Of a stretch of DNA of 64,000 nt, positions 27,401 to 40,864 are shown one piece after another; the stretch's first letter is position 1; the number at the start of each line of letters is the position of its first letter. The position numbers and the translations under genes are program-made. Below the pieces are notes generated by a model. That model worked only from the letters and a program-made list of their open reading frames with translations, was not told where the DNA came from and did not search any database. This stretch comes from Taenia hydatigena (taxonomy: Eukaryota > Platyhelminthes > Cestoda > Cyclophyllidea > Taeniidae): positions 29,158 through 93,157 of the forward strand of contig JADWOT020001587.1 in the NCBI GenBank assembly GCA_036345935.2, given 5' to 3'.

Positions 27401-30400
27401 AACTTAGGCAAGTAAAAAGAACCGAATAACCTGAAGTCTGGACCAAACGATTGAAGACCCACTTGGCACACGATTTTTATTCATGATCCGAACAAATCAA
27501 TATAACGCACGGGGCTATAAAAAGGTCGCATTTCAATTTACTTCGAGTTGCCATATTTATATAGAGTTGTTAACTTTGTTTGATTAGGTAAATCGTGAGG
27601 CATCATTACTGTGCGAACTTTCTACCATGGCTTTTGCCTTTACTTGCTCAATTACATTCGCTTGGTATAAAATTGAGAGTGTTTAGGTAAATATTGTTTG
27701 TTTTAGCATAAATAAGCAAACAGGACTGATATTTTATCCTTTAGGATTTTGGAAGATCAAGTGTTGGTTTGTTCAGAGGTGAACTTCCCCAATTTTTACT
27801 GAACTACTTCTCCACGATCTGCGACGATTGTCAGACGTCTTGACATTGACCTGAGCTAATTGATGGTGCGGTACAAATTCAATGTTCGCGGATGACTCAA
27901 ATGCATGTGTCGCAGTATTTAAGGGTGGTCAAACCTAACAATTTCATTAAGGGATTAGTTTTACGAGAGGTATGCATAACTGGCCCACCGCCCACGGATC
28001 CACAAGAAGAGACTACCAACTCTTCTCACCTCCATCCCCGTACCAGATGTTTATGCATGTATGCACGATTATACATCCTACCATTCTGTGCCACTACTAC
28101 AGCATTTAAACTGGGCTAAAGTAAATGCATTGTACTTCGTAACTTGCATTGTTCAAATCCATAATTCCACCACTTAACGCCATCTGCTGTTTAATGTTAA
28201 GAGCTCTGAATTCCGAGCTGGCACGGGTCCTTACAAGCGGCACCACAAAAGGCTGTACTTTAGTTTGATGCGGTAGTGGCAAATGCATAGATTTGGTAAA
28301 ATCCCACCTATTCTGATTGTAATGACAAACACAGCCATGCGGTTCTCGTGCACGTTTAATAGCGAAAGTCCCTGTCACTATTTTAGCATAATGAATTACT
28401 GGCATGGGAATGCAATCGAAAATTATCAATGCAAACCTGAACTGCCTCTGGTCTCTTGTTTAACTCCAAGCTGAAGGTGTTTACTGGCGTCTGTCATCTT
28501 TATCACTGACAATCTATGTTTCATCATTTCAAGTGTTTCTGTTGCATGTGTACCATCAAGAAAGCCTTTTGCATGATGAGCCTCTGGTCGCCGTGGTTTG
28601 CAGCATACCGTGACCTTGCGTTAGTGAGCGGCTTGTGAACGTTACATCGTGGTCTAATTAAATGTGGCAGATTTGCCAACATGAATCGCTAAATAGCAAG
28701 ATTAGCTGAGGAAATAATGCAAGCCTAACCGTGCGATTCGGTAACAAGTCTTCGGCTGCTTAGTTAGATGATTTGAGAAACTGCGTTAAATCTGCAATCA
28801 AACTTGCTTCCAACCGAAATTCAAAAGCGGCGGACTTTTGGTTCTATCGGTAGGTTTGTGAACTCAAAATACCTTCATGTTTCTCGGCAAACCTGAACAA
28901 TGACTTAGGGTTCCTTTTAACCAACGCAATGGAAACAACATTTTAAATTAAATAAAGTTAATTGAAGGCCCTTTTAATGGTTTCGTTCCAAGCGTATTAT
29001 AGCCATATTTATGTAAATGCGCATAAAGCATGCAGTGTGACAGCGAAGTCCCACCCTTTAATTCTTAGGATGCGCTTGCACTGCGAGAATAAATTCAATG
29101 GACTTACTACTTTGAGTACCATCACTTCAGTCTAAATTACCTCCATTTCAAGGCCTCTTCTTTCACAATGTAGCCATGCTTGACTGCAAGTGCGCCTGTG
29201 TACCTTAGTGGCTGTCGTGTGCGATTAAGTTATAATGAGAAGCGAATGGTTTGGTTCAGCCACAAAAACAGAACTTGGATCATAACCTCAACTAAGTCAT
29301 AAGCGGTCACATTCATCGCTATGCGTCAAAACTGCTCGCGTGGGTGCACTTTTTTAAGTGGAATGAAAGATGGGAGTCGAATAGCCCACTCGTTTTAAAC
29401 TAATTCAGCTTTTTCAAATATTGCGCTGACATCACCCATCTCAACGTTGTTGACATAAACTTCTTCGCACACATCTCGGATCTACATAATGAGTGCTGCG
29501 AGATTGCAACAATGTCCAAAAAGGGAGCAGCCGACAAAAATGATGAAGAGTTTTCAAATTGAGCAACCTTGTTTTCTTATTGTTAATAATAAGGAAATTT
29601 GTGTGATAATTGCACGGTTTTCGTGTTCTTGTTCCTAAACTTGCACAGTAACAGCCCCTAACAAACGAGATGGAAGTGATTTGCTGATCAGATAATGCAG
29701 GTTTTCTATTGCTGCCTTTACTAAGAAGGGAATTATATAAATTTTTAAGGCATTGCATACGACTTCTCACAATTTGATCTATTTATGCACGAACAACCTC
29801 TTCTTGGTGTCGCAGCAATGCATAATTGCGCAGTAATTGGTGGATCATCCTACACTATGAATGCGTTAGGGGAATATAAAAGACCGCTAAAGCCAATTTA
29901 CGTGAAAAAAAACACTTACATACTAATGTGTTTTATCCCATCTATTGTATTGCCATCCTTTTAAGTTGCAAGCGAACAATCAAAAGCGTAACTATGACAC
30001 CAAGAAAACTCTTTCTGCAAAAATATGCTTTAGAGTAACAACGCTGAGGACCCGTGTAAAGCATCCAATGCAATCGTAGAGGACAAAATGTGAGCAATAA
30101 CTTCTTTTTAAAGTTTTGAAACAAAGTTTTAAAGCGTACCTAGATTGGCGTTGCCAGAATATCCTGCCCATCCCTCAAACATACCTGCCACAATGGAATT
30201 CCTGTCCTGGTGTTGCCAATATGGAGGAACATTTGAAGACTCGTAAGAATAAAGGTAAAAATGCAAATACTTTTGTAAATATATTAGAAAGCTACTAATT
30301 ACGGGGCAAATAAATCACTTAATTTTTCTTAATTGCATAAGTGCTGTTGCTGTCCCTTAGGAACGTTTCTTTCTTAGTATTGCTTGATGTTCTCGAAGCT

Positions 30401-31354
30401 ATCGCCTTTCGGTTCTTGCTGAGGAAGTGACACTTGATCAACAGAAAGCTTCAAGAATATCCAGCATCTTGGTTGTCGAAATGTGATGCATGATATACTC
30501 AAATGCAAAGCATAATTAAAATGTTCGTTCTTGCTATGTGCAATAGAATCCGCATAATTATGCTACCGAGCCCATAAATAACAATTCCTGCTATCTCGTG
30601 GAATCAGATGGCATTCGCATTAACAGGCAAGACGGATGATCTTTTAGCAGAGTTTGCTCAAGATTAACAAAACTTTTTAGTCAGTCTCTTTGACGAATGC
30701 TTGTGAGCGTGACCTTTTGCTTTATTTATTAGGAGCATTAGTTTTCGGAACCGGAAATACCCCTTATTTTGGCCAATTGTGACGCTGCTCACGACTTCGC
30801 CAGTTCCTTTGAGAAAAGGCGTGATTGTCTAGACATTTATTAATTATTTTCTCTGACTAACGAAGCTTAAAGTGCACGGCAACATTCTTTTATTATTTCA
30901 TTTGCAATTGGGATTTGAATGCTATTGGTCAATGAAAACTTGAACACAAGGTAAGGTATCAAAAAAAGTCCACATATAGGGCTTTTGGTTCTCTTAAATA
31001 TGTATATTACTGCATTCTCTTTGGCATTGGTCTACTCTGTTGCTTATTTCAAGTCATTGGATCAAAGAAGGTCCGGTGAGGCCATCTCACGCGGAAAGCA
31101 TGGAAGCTCTTAGCTCAGTACGATTTAAAGGCAAGTTAAAGATCCTGCCCCCCTTGAAGGATTGGTGCCACACGATTCGCTAGACAAAGTGTTAGCTGCC
31201 TGGCTACTGATAGCATGGACGGCTGTAGTAAAAGACCAGATGAAAAATAAAACCATTACAGTCTAGGTCAAAATAGCCTACTGTGGAATCACAGTGAGGC
31301 AAGATAAAAATAACTAATGATAAAAGCAAAATGATTTTGATTTTAACCCAACAG
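24441..31354. other. no firm gene; weak coding-like patches
   Basis: Three patches look protein-like. Plus 26902-26993 reads DLISSDPSVITVPTFEHAVV, followed by a 28-nt segment (27010-27037) with TTTAG acceptor and GTAAGT donor. Plus 27892-28119 is a 75-codon ATG frame containing QYLRVVKPNNFIKGLVL. Minus 28429-28106 is a 107-codon frame. None has a recognisable family. The rest of this 7 kb is AT-rich and appears empty. Confidence 0.3.
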
Positions 31355-31409
31355 CGGTGCTATAGAACATTGCACGAAACTATAGTTAAAAGAAAGCTGA
31401 CATACAAGA
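31355..31409 (+). CDS. isolated candidate internal exon
   Basis: A good polypyrimidine acceptor (TTTTGATTTTAACCCAACAG) and a perfect GTAAGTATT donor bound a 55-nt open segment reading RCYRTLHETIVKRKLTYK in phase 0, ending in phase 1. I found no partner exon. The splice signals are strong but the exon is short, so chance is a serious alternative. Confidence 0.18.
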
Positions 31410-34400
31410 GTAAGTATTCAAGTTTTAATGGATTTCAGGGCGAAAATGAGCATAAGTGTAGAGGATTGTTGATATCTGACCCAGCTCCATTTCAAGCAAA
31501 GACGCGGGTGTTTTACAACTCTTTTTTAATCTTGCACTTTTAACAGGTCATGACAGAGTAAAGGGTCGTATCAAGGCTCGCAGAACGAAATGGCACCTTT
31601 CAGGGCTATCACTTCCATTCAGTGGAACTAATGGTAGCAAAGAGGGGGGGAAAAGGGAAGACATTATACTTGCCGATCATGATTGGCGGGTGTTGCGCAA
31701 CGATTTTAAGTTCAAATTATGCAAGTTAAAGTTCCTGTAACACTCCCACTGTTGTTGGTCGAAATACACTAGGAGACGCCTAAAAGATGTGTGCAACTGC
31801 GACTCTGTTTAACTAATTATCACGTCAACCATGCTTCAGTGGTTCGCATGGTTAGACTGCTGGTGTTTCAAATCTGCTATCACAAATTGCATCGGGCTTA
31901 GTGATATATGCTCTGACCTTTCTGCTTCTAGGCTCAAATCAAATAGCCTTAACGCCTCACTTGCACCACAAATGCATGATGCGAGGTCGCTCATTAGTAT
32001 AAACCATGATCCACAATCCTTGCGAAGCTGCCTATTCCAACACAGATGTACTGCGCTGACAAATCTTGCACGCAAAATCAACATCTACCGCCATTGACAG
32101 ATGTCCATATGCTAACCATAAAATGTCCCATGGGAAAAATGCGATGACTTTGGCACCATGTAAGGCCAAGTGCTTAGTGGGATTTCCCAATTGCCTCCAA
32201 CAAGTTAGACCTCACTCGCCGCAACTCCTCCGTTAAAATAATTTACTATCCAACGACAAATCAGGAGAGCTTCAGCTACTCCTTTACAATTGTTTGGCAA
32301 TTCCCATCCTTTCCCAAAGGAACAACAAGCTTGTCTGTCAGTTCAACACTAACTTCCTACTCTTATGTTGTCCTCGTGCTCTAAACCATTTTCTCTCCAT
32401 ATTTTTGCACCCAATGCAGCATAGAATCAAGGCGATTCGGCTGTAAGAGCAACATCTGCCTCCCTTTGCGTGCTTTGCAATTGCAATCTAAGAGTGACCA
32501 GCAGCTGACTGAAAAATGCCTAAGCGCTTGATTAAATATGTTGAATAAGTCACGCCGGCACACTGACAGTAAAAGTGGCGACACGATTTTCCTGCTTCCT
32601 TGCTTCTCTCACGTTTTCCTATCCAACATTTGTTTTTTATAATGAGTTTTCCAGATTTTGACCACACAGCTTCTGTGTGACATGGGCAGTAATGGATATT
32701 TTTTCTGTGTTAATGAAAGGAAGATGCAACCCTTCGCGCATGTCTAACACCAATGGCATTTAGGCTGCCAAAAGAGAATCTGCCGCAAGTAGTTGTAGGG
32801 AAGTGATTTCGTGAAAAAGGATGGCTTAAAAAAGCGTCTGATAAGAGGTTCGTCAGATATCAACAGCTTACTAATTTCGCCGCATCTAAAAGTCTTGCGA
32901 TGTAGACGATGCAGAAAGAAGAGCTTTTATGAAGATAAACCAGGCTTACATTCAGCGAACGATTGGGTGAGCAAAAACATCACTTTTACTACGAATCTGT
33001 GCCAAATAAAGTATCTGAAATCAATATGACACCATTGCTTGTTCAGTGATAAGCATGGGTAAATATCTCACCGATTCTTAACCTTTTGCCTATAAAACTT
33101 GCGAGACCACTTCAAGCACAGCCATTGCATAAATTTGACTAATGTTCATAAGCAAACCAAACTGGGTTTCGTCAAATTAACACAAGCACAGGGATGTATT
33201 TGCAAGGAAGCAACTGGATCTAATTGTAATTGAACAGCTTATAATAAACTCTACCTTAATTAATAACGACAAAGATCGTGCCTGTCTGCAAGACTTACTA
33301 AATCTGTGCGTGTCATTAGGCGCAATCACGAAATTTGCGCCTCAGAAGGACAATCCAAAAATCAATGCAGGCATGATTATTACCTAGCGTAATGTAATCC
33401 CGCAATGGCGGATAAAGACTCAGCCGGACGCCAGTAATCATTGTCATCCGAACCATGCCAGCAGTGAATATTTGTCATGAGACATCCAGATGCGACCCTA
33501 GCTAAACTCGAACGACCACCTATTTTTATGCTGAGAATGCCAAACAAATGACCATCACCTCTGACTTTAGGGCCCATCTCATTGTTATCAACGAAACAAT
33601 CTAGTTAAACTTACTAAATGGATTGAGTGGTAGGGGATTAGTTAAAGCTTAACACTAGTCATGCTGGAATGGGGTTCATTATTTCACTAGCGTGCCACAC
33701 TTACGTAACACTAATCTCTTGGTCAGAAAGATGAACACGACTTCCAAAATCAACGTTATATGGCCAAATTAATGCTGGTTGAGTGTGATTGTCGCACTAA
33801 CCCTTGTAAGGTCTCAAATGCCTCTGAAACTCTAAGGAAAAATACGGGGATGGCCACCAACGATGACCACTTAGCGCGATGCCTGACTCTCAAACACCTT
33901 CATAGAGAGCTGACAGAGGCTATCCAGAGGTGTCATGCAAGTGCCATGAATTAAAAATGCGTTCAGTGTTTTGTAGCTAGGCTTAACGCGTGCCGCAGTC
34001 CAGTTCAAATGTCAACTGTCTCTACTTCGTAGTGCCGATGACCTCAGCTGAAGTAAAAGTCGGAGTGCGCTTAGTCTATGCAAGCCAAAAGAGCACCACT
34101 TCCATATGCTGTTGATGCTAACACAGGCGGCTACCAAAAATTAAGTTTCGTCGAAACTTGTAGTTTCGAAGTATATAGCGCCACCGGTCTTGGGTGAGTT
34201 TCTATAAAATGAGTCGCACCCTTTGAATCATTAACTGCATATTACCTTAAGCTAATATTATCCTGTTCCATGTAAGCAAAACGATTCATTTTAAACGATA
34301 GATAGCCTCAATCAATAGATCGTTGAGTGACTTTATGACCTCCCTTTTTGATGTCAGATGAACCGACCCAAATTGTGTTTACGGGTACCACTACGTAGGC

Positions 34401-37400
34401 TGAGGCGAAATTCTGACGAAATTTCTACATGCTTCCAACCTGGCAATGATGGATTATGCTATGTATTAATTTATACGGCGATAGAAAAATGTCAGTGCAG
34501 GGGTATGACAGCTCCCAAATATTTCCTTCAAACTTTGCCACTCCGCAAGTAGCCTGCACCAATATTAGGCAAATGAGTATCAAGGCGGGTTTTGCAGCAT
34601 CGATATCAGAAAACAGACGTTTTATTTCGGGTTGTAGGACCCAACCTTTATTTCGTCTTCAGGAAAAGTCACTTTTCTTTCTTACTCAACTTTATATTTT
34701 ATGATTAGTTATGCGGAAGCATCGCACGCGCAGTTTATCAAAATTAGTCTTAGAACGAAATAGATGAAGTTTTAGTGGTTGCATACCTAAATAACTTCTC
34801 GAATACCGACTAGCATTCTACCCGTGTCTCATCATAGGTGCTTTTTTCTGGCTTCAATATAGGCTACTCTTACAAGAATTATCTCCCTCTTCCGCATTAT
34901 TCTTTAGGTCAACTTTGCGCAGCGATAATTTCCATCTCATCATTTAAATGCTCTTATAGAGTCCTCGCTTCCTCTAGGCGCAGCTAACAAACATTTTATA
35001 TTGTTTACAATTTTAAAAGCAGTAATAAGAATGGATATAATTTGCGCTTCATTCAACGTGTTAACGCTAGTTTTCGCCATTAATTTCTGCATTCTTTTGC
35101 GTGAATTTTAGTTAAAGACAGCATTGTTTCATTAAAAATTCTAATTGAAACCCAAGTGACAGCTTTAAATGCATCTTAGTGTGAACAGGGAGGTCATGCC
35201 TCCCTTGAAGACCTGACTAACAGTATTAGGCTATATCCAATGCTTAAAATTGTTGGTCCATTTTATCTAAAACATGTAAGGCAGACTTATTTTTAACTCA
35301 AATACATAAAAGCGCCAAAACTGCGGCTTGAGTCACTCATTTGGCTAATCCTTTAGCTTTGTTATTATTTACTGAAAAGCAATAGCAGATGTCAAGCTTA
35401 GTTCGTTTCTGACTTAAGTTGGCGATTGTATAGCTTATCCTAAGGAAGCCAATCAACGTTTACTGACTCGACGTAAGCAGGCGGATGAGCTTACGAGTTT
35501 GCTACCAGATAGAACCGTTAATGAATAGTTTACGCTTAATCGTAGCTCCTCAAAACACAGATGATGGTTGTCTCTTAGACCCGCCAAATCTGAGACCAAA
35601 TACTCAGACTCGGCTATGAACGTTGTGAGGCGCCGTCGCGAATTTTTCTATGCTGAATCAACTCTAACGCTCCCGAGACTTTATCCCTACAAAACCAATA
35701 ATCTCTACGGTCAAGATTAGATTGAAGCACAGCAGTTTGGTAGAGCTCAAATTCATCCCACCTCTGTTAACACTAAATGCTTTCCATGGAATATCCTGAT
35801 GAGTCTCTAACTAAAGTTTTGCGTTTATAGACTGCCGATGTTAAGGCTTTCATGCAAATTTACATCACCTATGGTCGCTATATCGCCTTCTTGGTAATGA
35901 ATGAAAGCATCCTCATACTTACTCGACGGGGCGAGTGGTGAAGATTTGATTTGGGTGCAGGATGGTTTGTCTTAGAAAAAGGCTTGCATGGATAAATAGC
36001 ATTTCGAATTTGTTACCGATTGTCATGCAGACCTCATGTTCAGAAAAGCCACTATGCATTCTAAACTAAACTTTATTAACGCTGATTGAATGTGACTACT
36101 GTACGGACGCATGTAATAGCTCTTTGAAACAAAAGTAGCCATGGTATAAATGTTCATCACTCCACTTTGAACCACTAATTTATTAAATTAATTTAACCCG
36201 AATGCATATCTCACCGGTCAAGTTCTCCCTTAAGACTTAAAGAGAAGGGCTTGTTTTGAGAGCAAAACTTATGGATACAGAAACAGGATACAATAGTTGC
36301 GAAAGGGTGTAGCCTTAAAAGCAAATTTTGTTACACTGTCTTTTCCGAGTGTGAAACAAGGCAGTACGTTCTTGCTCGTCTTTTCTGTAATTGAACAGGA
36401 GAAATGACGCACGCAGTCTTCCTCAGAATGCAAGGACGCATATCTTATTTGCCAGTGATGACTCGTCTGTTCGAATGGAATGACATTTTAGTTCAATTTG
36501 GCAAATTGTTTGCTATTTATGACTGGACAGCATTTCATAGCGATTTAATTGAAGTCTAATCGCTTATGAAAGGTGACGCTTGCCCTTTGTCAGATTCTTT
36601 CCATTGATACACGATCCAAGTTAATTGCATAACAGCGATCTCGATTCAGCACTATTTGCCCGTCTACATGGATCCCATTCGGATGCGGGAGACGAGACTG
36701 GGAAATGGAGGTGGAAGTGTTACATACATTTATCTAGTTTTCCACAGCATCGTATGCCATTGTAATCATCGCGTCGTAGCTAAAATCAGTCAGCAACTGA
36801 CTTTAACAAGTCTCACCAACTTGATTTTAACGGTGTTTCCTCAGTAGAGATAATTTGTGTGGAATTCCGAGTCTAATTTTCATGGCCTTATTCTCCTTCA
36901 GCGTTACGCTATCAAGCGTTAATTAGTTCATCGTGTTTAAAAAGGAAAATCAATTCCAAATAAGTACTCGTGCATGTCACAAAATAAATCCTGCTCTTTG
37001 TTTTTTTCCAAATAAAGGAAAAGAAGCTCATTATGATATTTAATGCCAATCGATTACCTGAGTAACACGTATATGCTTGTACCATAAATCGGATGAAAAA
37101 ACTCTTAAAGTAATTTGCATAAAAGATATCACAACACAGATCCTGTCAGGCGTATTTTGATCTCCGCTCGAAGATGGCATCCTTACATCAAACCCAGAAA
37201 TATTTTAGATGCTTTAAGCTGGACGTGAAAATGCCGTAACTTCAGGTAATTTTACGTTTAACGTCCCCAAGGACTAATTCAAATGGTAGAGTGTATGCAC
37301 GGATGGAAGTACCCCTGCCTTTTGTACAAGATAAATACCAAGATGTTTTCACATAAATCGTGAGAAGGGAATTTCTAGTGTGGCCAAATCCCAAGAGTGT

Positions 37401-37637
37401 GTTGCTACAATCTGCATTAGAATTTTCTTGCAAAAATAGGACGTTTATTACCAACAGTGATTGCTTATCACTGTGTTTGATTCTTTTCACACTTCCTTTT
37501 CTATATTCGGGCTAACTTGCTTCCCCAAATCAACAAGAATTGCTCGAGATAATGCGCATTTGTACTTCACTGGTGGAAGCCGAATCAAAGATCCCACAAA
37601 AGGTCCAAACCACATTCTTTGTCCTACTTGTTCTTAG
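31410..37637. other. no supported gene
   Basis: Over 6 kb without a supported element. Short frames of 60-88 codons occur on both strands (for example 31831-32097 plus and 33760-33954 plus) with no domain, splice chain or internal repeat. It may be intronic to the gene model that follows or simply intergenic. Confidence 0.45.
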
Positions 37638-37740
37638 GTCAACTTCACGTGGATGTGAATTTGTCCGCCCTAAGGGTAACACCAAATGCCATTCCGCTGC
37701 TTTTGTTAAGAGACAGTGCCAAGTTCAGCAGCCGACTTAA
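37638..37740 (+). CDS. possible exon with an RRM RNP1-like motif
   Basis: After a TTCTTAG acceptor the plus strand reads STSRGCEFVRPKGNTKCHSA and stops at 37740. RGCEFVR fits the RNP1 core of RNA-recognition motifs (K/R-G-F/C-x-F-V), and CELF/Bruno proteins carry RGCAFV or KGCAFV here. The aromatic residue expected after V-x is replaced by Pro. No RNP2 segment is visible upstream. It lies about 440 nt upstream of the 38.2-40.1 kb gene model, so it could be an eroded earlier exon, or the motif may be coincidental. Confidence 0.18.
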
Positions 37741-38182
37741 GAGTCTTACCCGTCGTAGGCCGCGTTTATACGCCAAATCATCACAAAAAGGGCATTCCAT
37801 TACCCATTTATTGAGTAAGGTCATATAAAACAAACAAAAATACTAGTAGCCTTTTTGGTTTATGACAAACGCAATAAAAACCACTAGTTTTGACACTCAG
37901 TAGGCCAAAGTTATGTGGGAAGTTAACTTGCTCATCCATAACGCAAGGCACGAGGAGCTGACCCAAAAGTTGTGCAGACTCATGGGCTTGTCCAATCAGA
38001 TGTCTCATTCTCTCATTGATCACTCCAAACCAATAATGAACTAGAGCAAGGTTGTGATTCATCCATTAGCGAATAAGCGCTTAGAATATGGACAACGGAC
38101 ACACCAAAGAAATGTATAAATATCAAAGCTGTGTAGTAGCAGCACTACTCAGGTCCAAATTTCGTGTTAGGGTGACACGTAG

Positions 38183-40087
38183 TCCTGAATCGTTCATTGT
38201 ACTGCATTCCTACACGCATGAATCGTACAGCGGAATCAGCCAGTTCAAACTCGAATGTTGCATCTCAAGTTCAGGAGGACAGAAATTCCAGTAAGTGCTT
38301 CACATTTATAGTGTCCTCGTTAAATGGTATGTTCTTAGAGCTATACACTTCATTCTTTTATGAAAACACTCGGTTTCTGCGTGTATCTGCCAAATTATTC
38401 CCTTTCCTGACACTTTGCTGCTTGATAATAAGATAGTGATAAGCAATAATTTAAATTTAGGTTATTTGCCTGATGGTAGACTCAGCAGTCTTGCAACCAA
38501 TAATATGCTGTCGTGTCTAAATGGAAAAACTTGCCAAATCCTATTGTTTCTGTGTGCGGAATTGGCTAAGCTATCTTCTTCACTTGTTGACGTTTTGGCG
38601 GTACTCTTATGAGAGCCACGAAGGGTGGAATGCGCCACCACCCCTGTTTATCCACCCCAGTTTGTTATTAGTACACACCCAGCGAAGTGACACTTTTGGA
38701 AATTATTATATTTTTTGATATTTAAATGCGCGCTCCTAGGTTGGCTTACCTAAGGCAATTTTAAGGTTGTAACTAATTTTGGTGTGGAAAAGTCATGACC
38801 GATTTCGTCAGTATTAAATAAGAAGGCCTATCTACCACTGAAAGAGTGGGCATGGTATGCAAGTTTGGAAGCCGTGAAGGCAGAAAATAATTTCTATATT
38901 TTCTTTTTTTCACTGACGTCAATTTTGCTTTATTTCACAATTACATTCAATTAAAGCAAAGATCATGCCTCGGAAGATTCTTTTGGCCCAAGAGGACCTA
39001 ACCCGTCGAATCTTGCAGATGGAATTTCCTCAGTGTCCGTAAGTACTTGGAATTGGGCTGCAGTACGGCCGTGACCTATCCGTATTTCATCGTGTTTAAC
39101 AATGATGATTGCCTTTGATAGAACTCAGATAATTTGCCGCCGAAAGTGGCTACTGATGCACCTTACGAAAGAAATATGGAAGCAGCTGGATCGATGCCCC
39201 TACTCAATGGCTACATGTTACCATCGAACCGATGTTTGAATCCAGCTGTGATCTCTCTTGGAGGTCATAATATTGCACAGCTTATCACAAATTTCCAAGT
39301 AAATTGCCCCATGACCGTTACTGCTCCGCTTGGCAGTGACCCCGGCCATTGTCTTCCGACGCTACAATCCGTAAGCACATTCGTTTGAGGATTAGCTAAG
39401 GAAATTATGCTTCTACTATATGCGCAAGGCCTTATTTGGTGGCTGACAACTCAAATGCTTCCGAAGGTTACATATGTAGTCAAAGGCTGAGATTAAAGGG
39501 CTGTTCTACCATTGCAGGGTCCCGCAGCAGTTGCAGAGATCCTGCCAAGTGCAGCGATTTCGTTCCCAATATGGCCGAATCCTGCAGCTGTTGCTAGAAC
39601 CAACAACGCTATACCAGCCATCAGCAACACGATTGCTGCGCTAGGAGCCAATAACGAGGCCGCAAAAATAATCCCTTGGTGGTGCAGCCTAATTCATACA
39701 TGGTGGCTCAACACAACACACAGCAACTCATGCTGCAGCAGCAACAGCAATATCTTGCTACTAAAGCACTTCAGAACAACCAATTTTTCCCGAGTTGGAA
39801 TGTGCGCAGGTGAGTGGTCGTTTGCCGTCCTTTGCTACGGAAGTTATGCCTTTCTAGCCATTCACAATCATGCATCAATTTTAGCCACCCACCTACCTGT
39901 GTGCATCAATCCGCAGTTTGGGTATGGTGAGTTTATGCTTCTACTTTTGTTTGCTCACGTTTAGAAAATCTCCTTAATGCATTATCGTCTTTTGCCTTCA
40001 ACAGCATTGGCTGCCCAATATCCTGCTCAAGTTGCAAGGAAGCCGGCGGGTGCTATCTTTCTCGAAACAAGGAGACATTCAATATAA
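38183..40087 (+). CDS. spliced gene model or recent pseudogene, Gln-rich unidentified protein (partial)
   Basis: Four segments chain with correct splice sites and phases. Exon a is 38183-38290 (ASSNSNVASQVQEDRNS, phase 1, donor GTAAGT). Exon b is 38962-39038 (DSFGPRGPNPSNLADGISS, phase 0, donor GTAAGT). Exon c is 39122-39370 (83 codons, phase 0, donor GTAAGC), after an 83-nt intron. Exon d is 39518-39809 (donor GTGAGT). Exon d begins Ala-rich (GPAAVAEILPSAAISFPIWP). Its frame is lost at an A5 run near 39663; one extra A would continue it as NPLVVQPNSYMVAQHNTQQL, then M-L-Q5-Y and ATKALQNNQFFPSWNV. A 10-nt candidate micro-exon (39917-39926) and a last segment (40005-40087, stop at 40085) follow, but their phase fits exon d only with another shift. 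Asn/Ser-rich and Gln-rich composition suggests a linker or low-complexity region of a regulatory protein. I cannot assign a family. Confidence 0.42.
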
Positions 40088-40356
40088 TTGTGAGCGATGA
40101 ATCGTCTGTGTAGATGCAAAACCCAATGTTGTCCGGTTTTTTCAAATGCAATAGGGCAGTGGTTTATTTAACCTTGGCAGCATTCTACAGCGACTCGTCG
40201 GAAAGCTTAATCACAGATAAAAGGAAACAAAAAAGCGAATTGAACCTTTAAAACTACATATGTGGGCAAGCTTTGGAGCGGAAAACGTCAAGCATGGACT
40301 TCAATGCCACCTTATTACTCCGAAAACATTTATAAATTGATGCTGTATATTGCAAA

Positions 40357-40362
40357 AATAAA
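40357..40362 (+). promoter_or_regulatory. possible polyadenylation signal
   Basis: AATAAA lies about 270 nt past the last stop of the 38.2-40.1 kb gene model. It is in a plausible place, but the hexamer is common in AT-rich DNA. Confidence 0.2.
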
Positions 40363-40864
40363 GAGTTAAAAAACTTTCCTTAGCGTTATTACCACACGAG
40401 GTATCGGCTCGAAGGTGGCACCCTTGCGAACATTGCGAAGTCATGCTGGGCGTCTCAAGCAGGACATAAAGATACCGCACTGTTAGGCGTCTTTATGGTA
40501 AACGTATTTCCCACCCTAGCTGAACGGTGGGTTGAAGATATAAATGCAGCAGACTGCTGTGCAGAAATATTGCTGTAATTTGACTCCCTTACCTTCTCAA
40601 CTTCCCCATTTGATCTCGATACCTACTTTCATGCTCTTTAGGCACTTTTTGAAGAGAAATAGGAAATCACATGCTCAGAGATTATACAATTTGTGCATGG
40701 AATTTTAAGCGTACCGAGTACAGGGAATCGCACAGAGTGGTTACATCTTTACGAATAGGCTTATTTAAAATGCATGCAAACACGGTACACAACTACGCTG
40801 TTTGCTATTTGCAGTAGCCACTTATCACTGCCTAATACTTTTACATTGCATTTACTTATCTTAC
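40363..40864. other. no firm gene
   Basis: An open plus-strand run without ATG (from a CCTTAG acceptor near 40382 to a stop near 40578) reads RLEGGTLANIAKSCWASQAG and onward. It is protein-like but unsupported by homology or by a phase-matched neighbour. Confidence 0.2.

Noticed and set aside
37808..38062. 84-codon minus frame (NERMRHLIGQAHESAQLLGQ)
   Set aside because: The plus strand over the same bases is also open from an ATG at 37913 to 38044 and equally protein-like. With no splice chain or homologue neither can be preferred.
39512..39964. 150-codon plus frame as a single gene
   Set aside because: It runs through a good GTGAGT donor, and its second half is the wrong frame of a Gln-rich exon. 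The spliced reading fits better.
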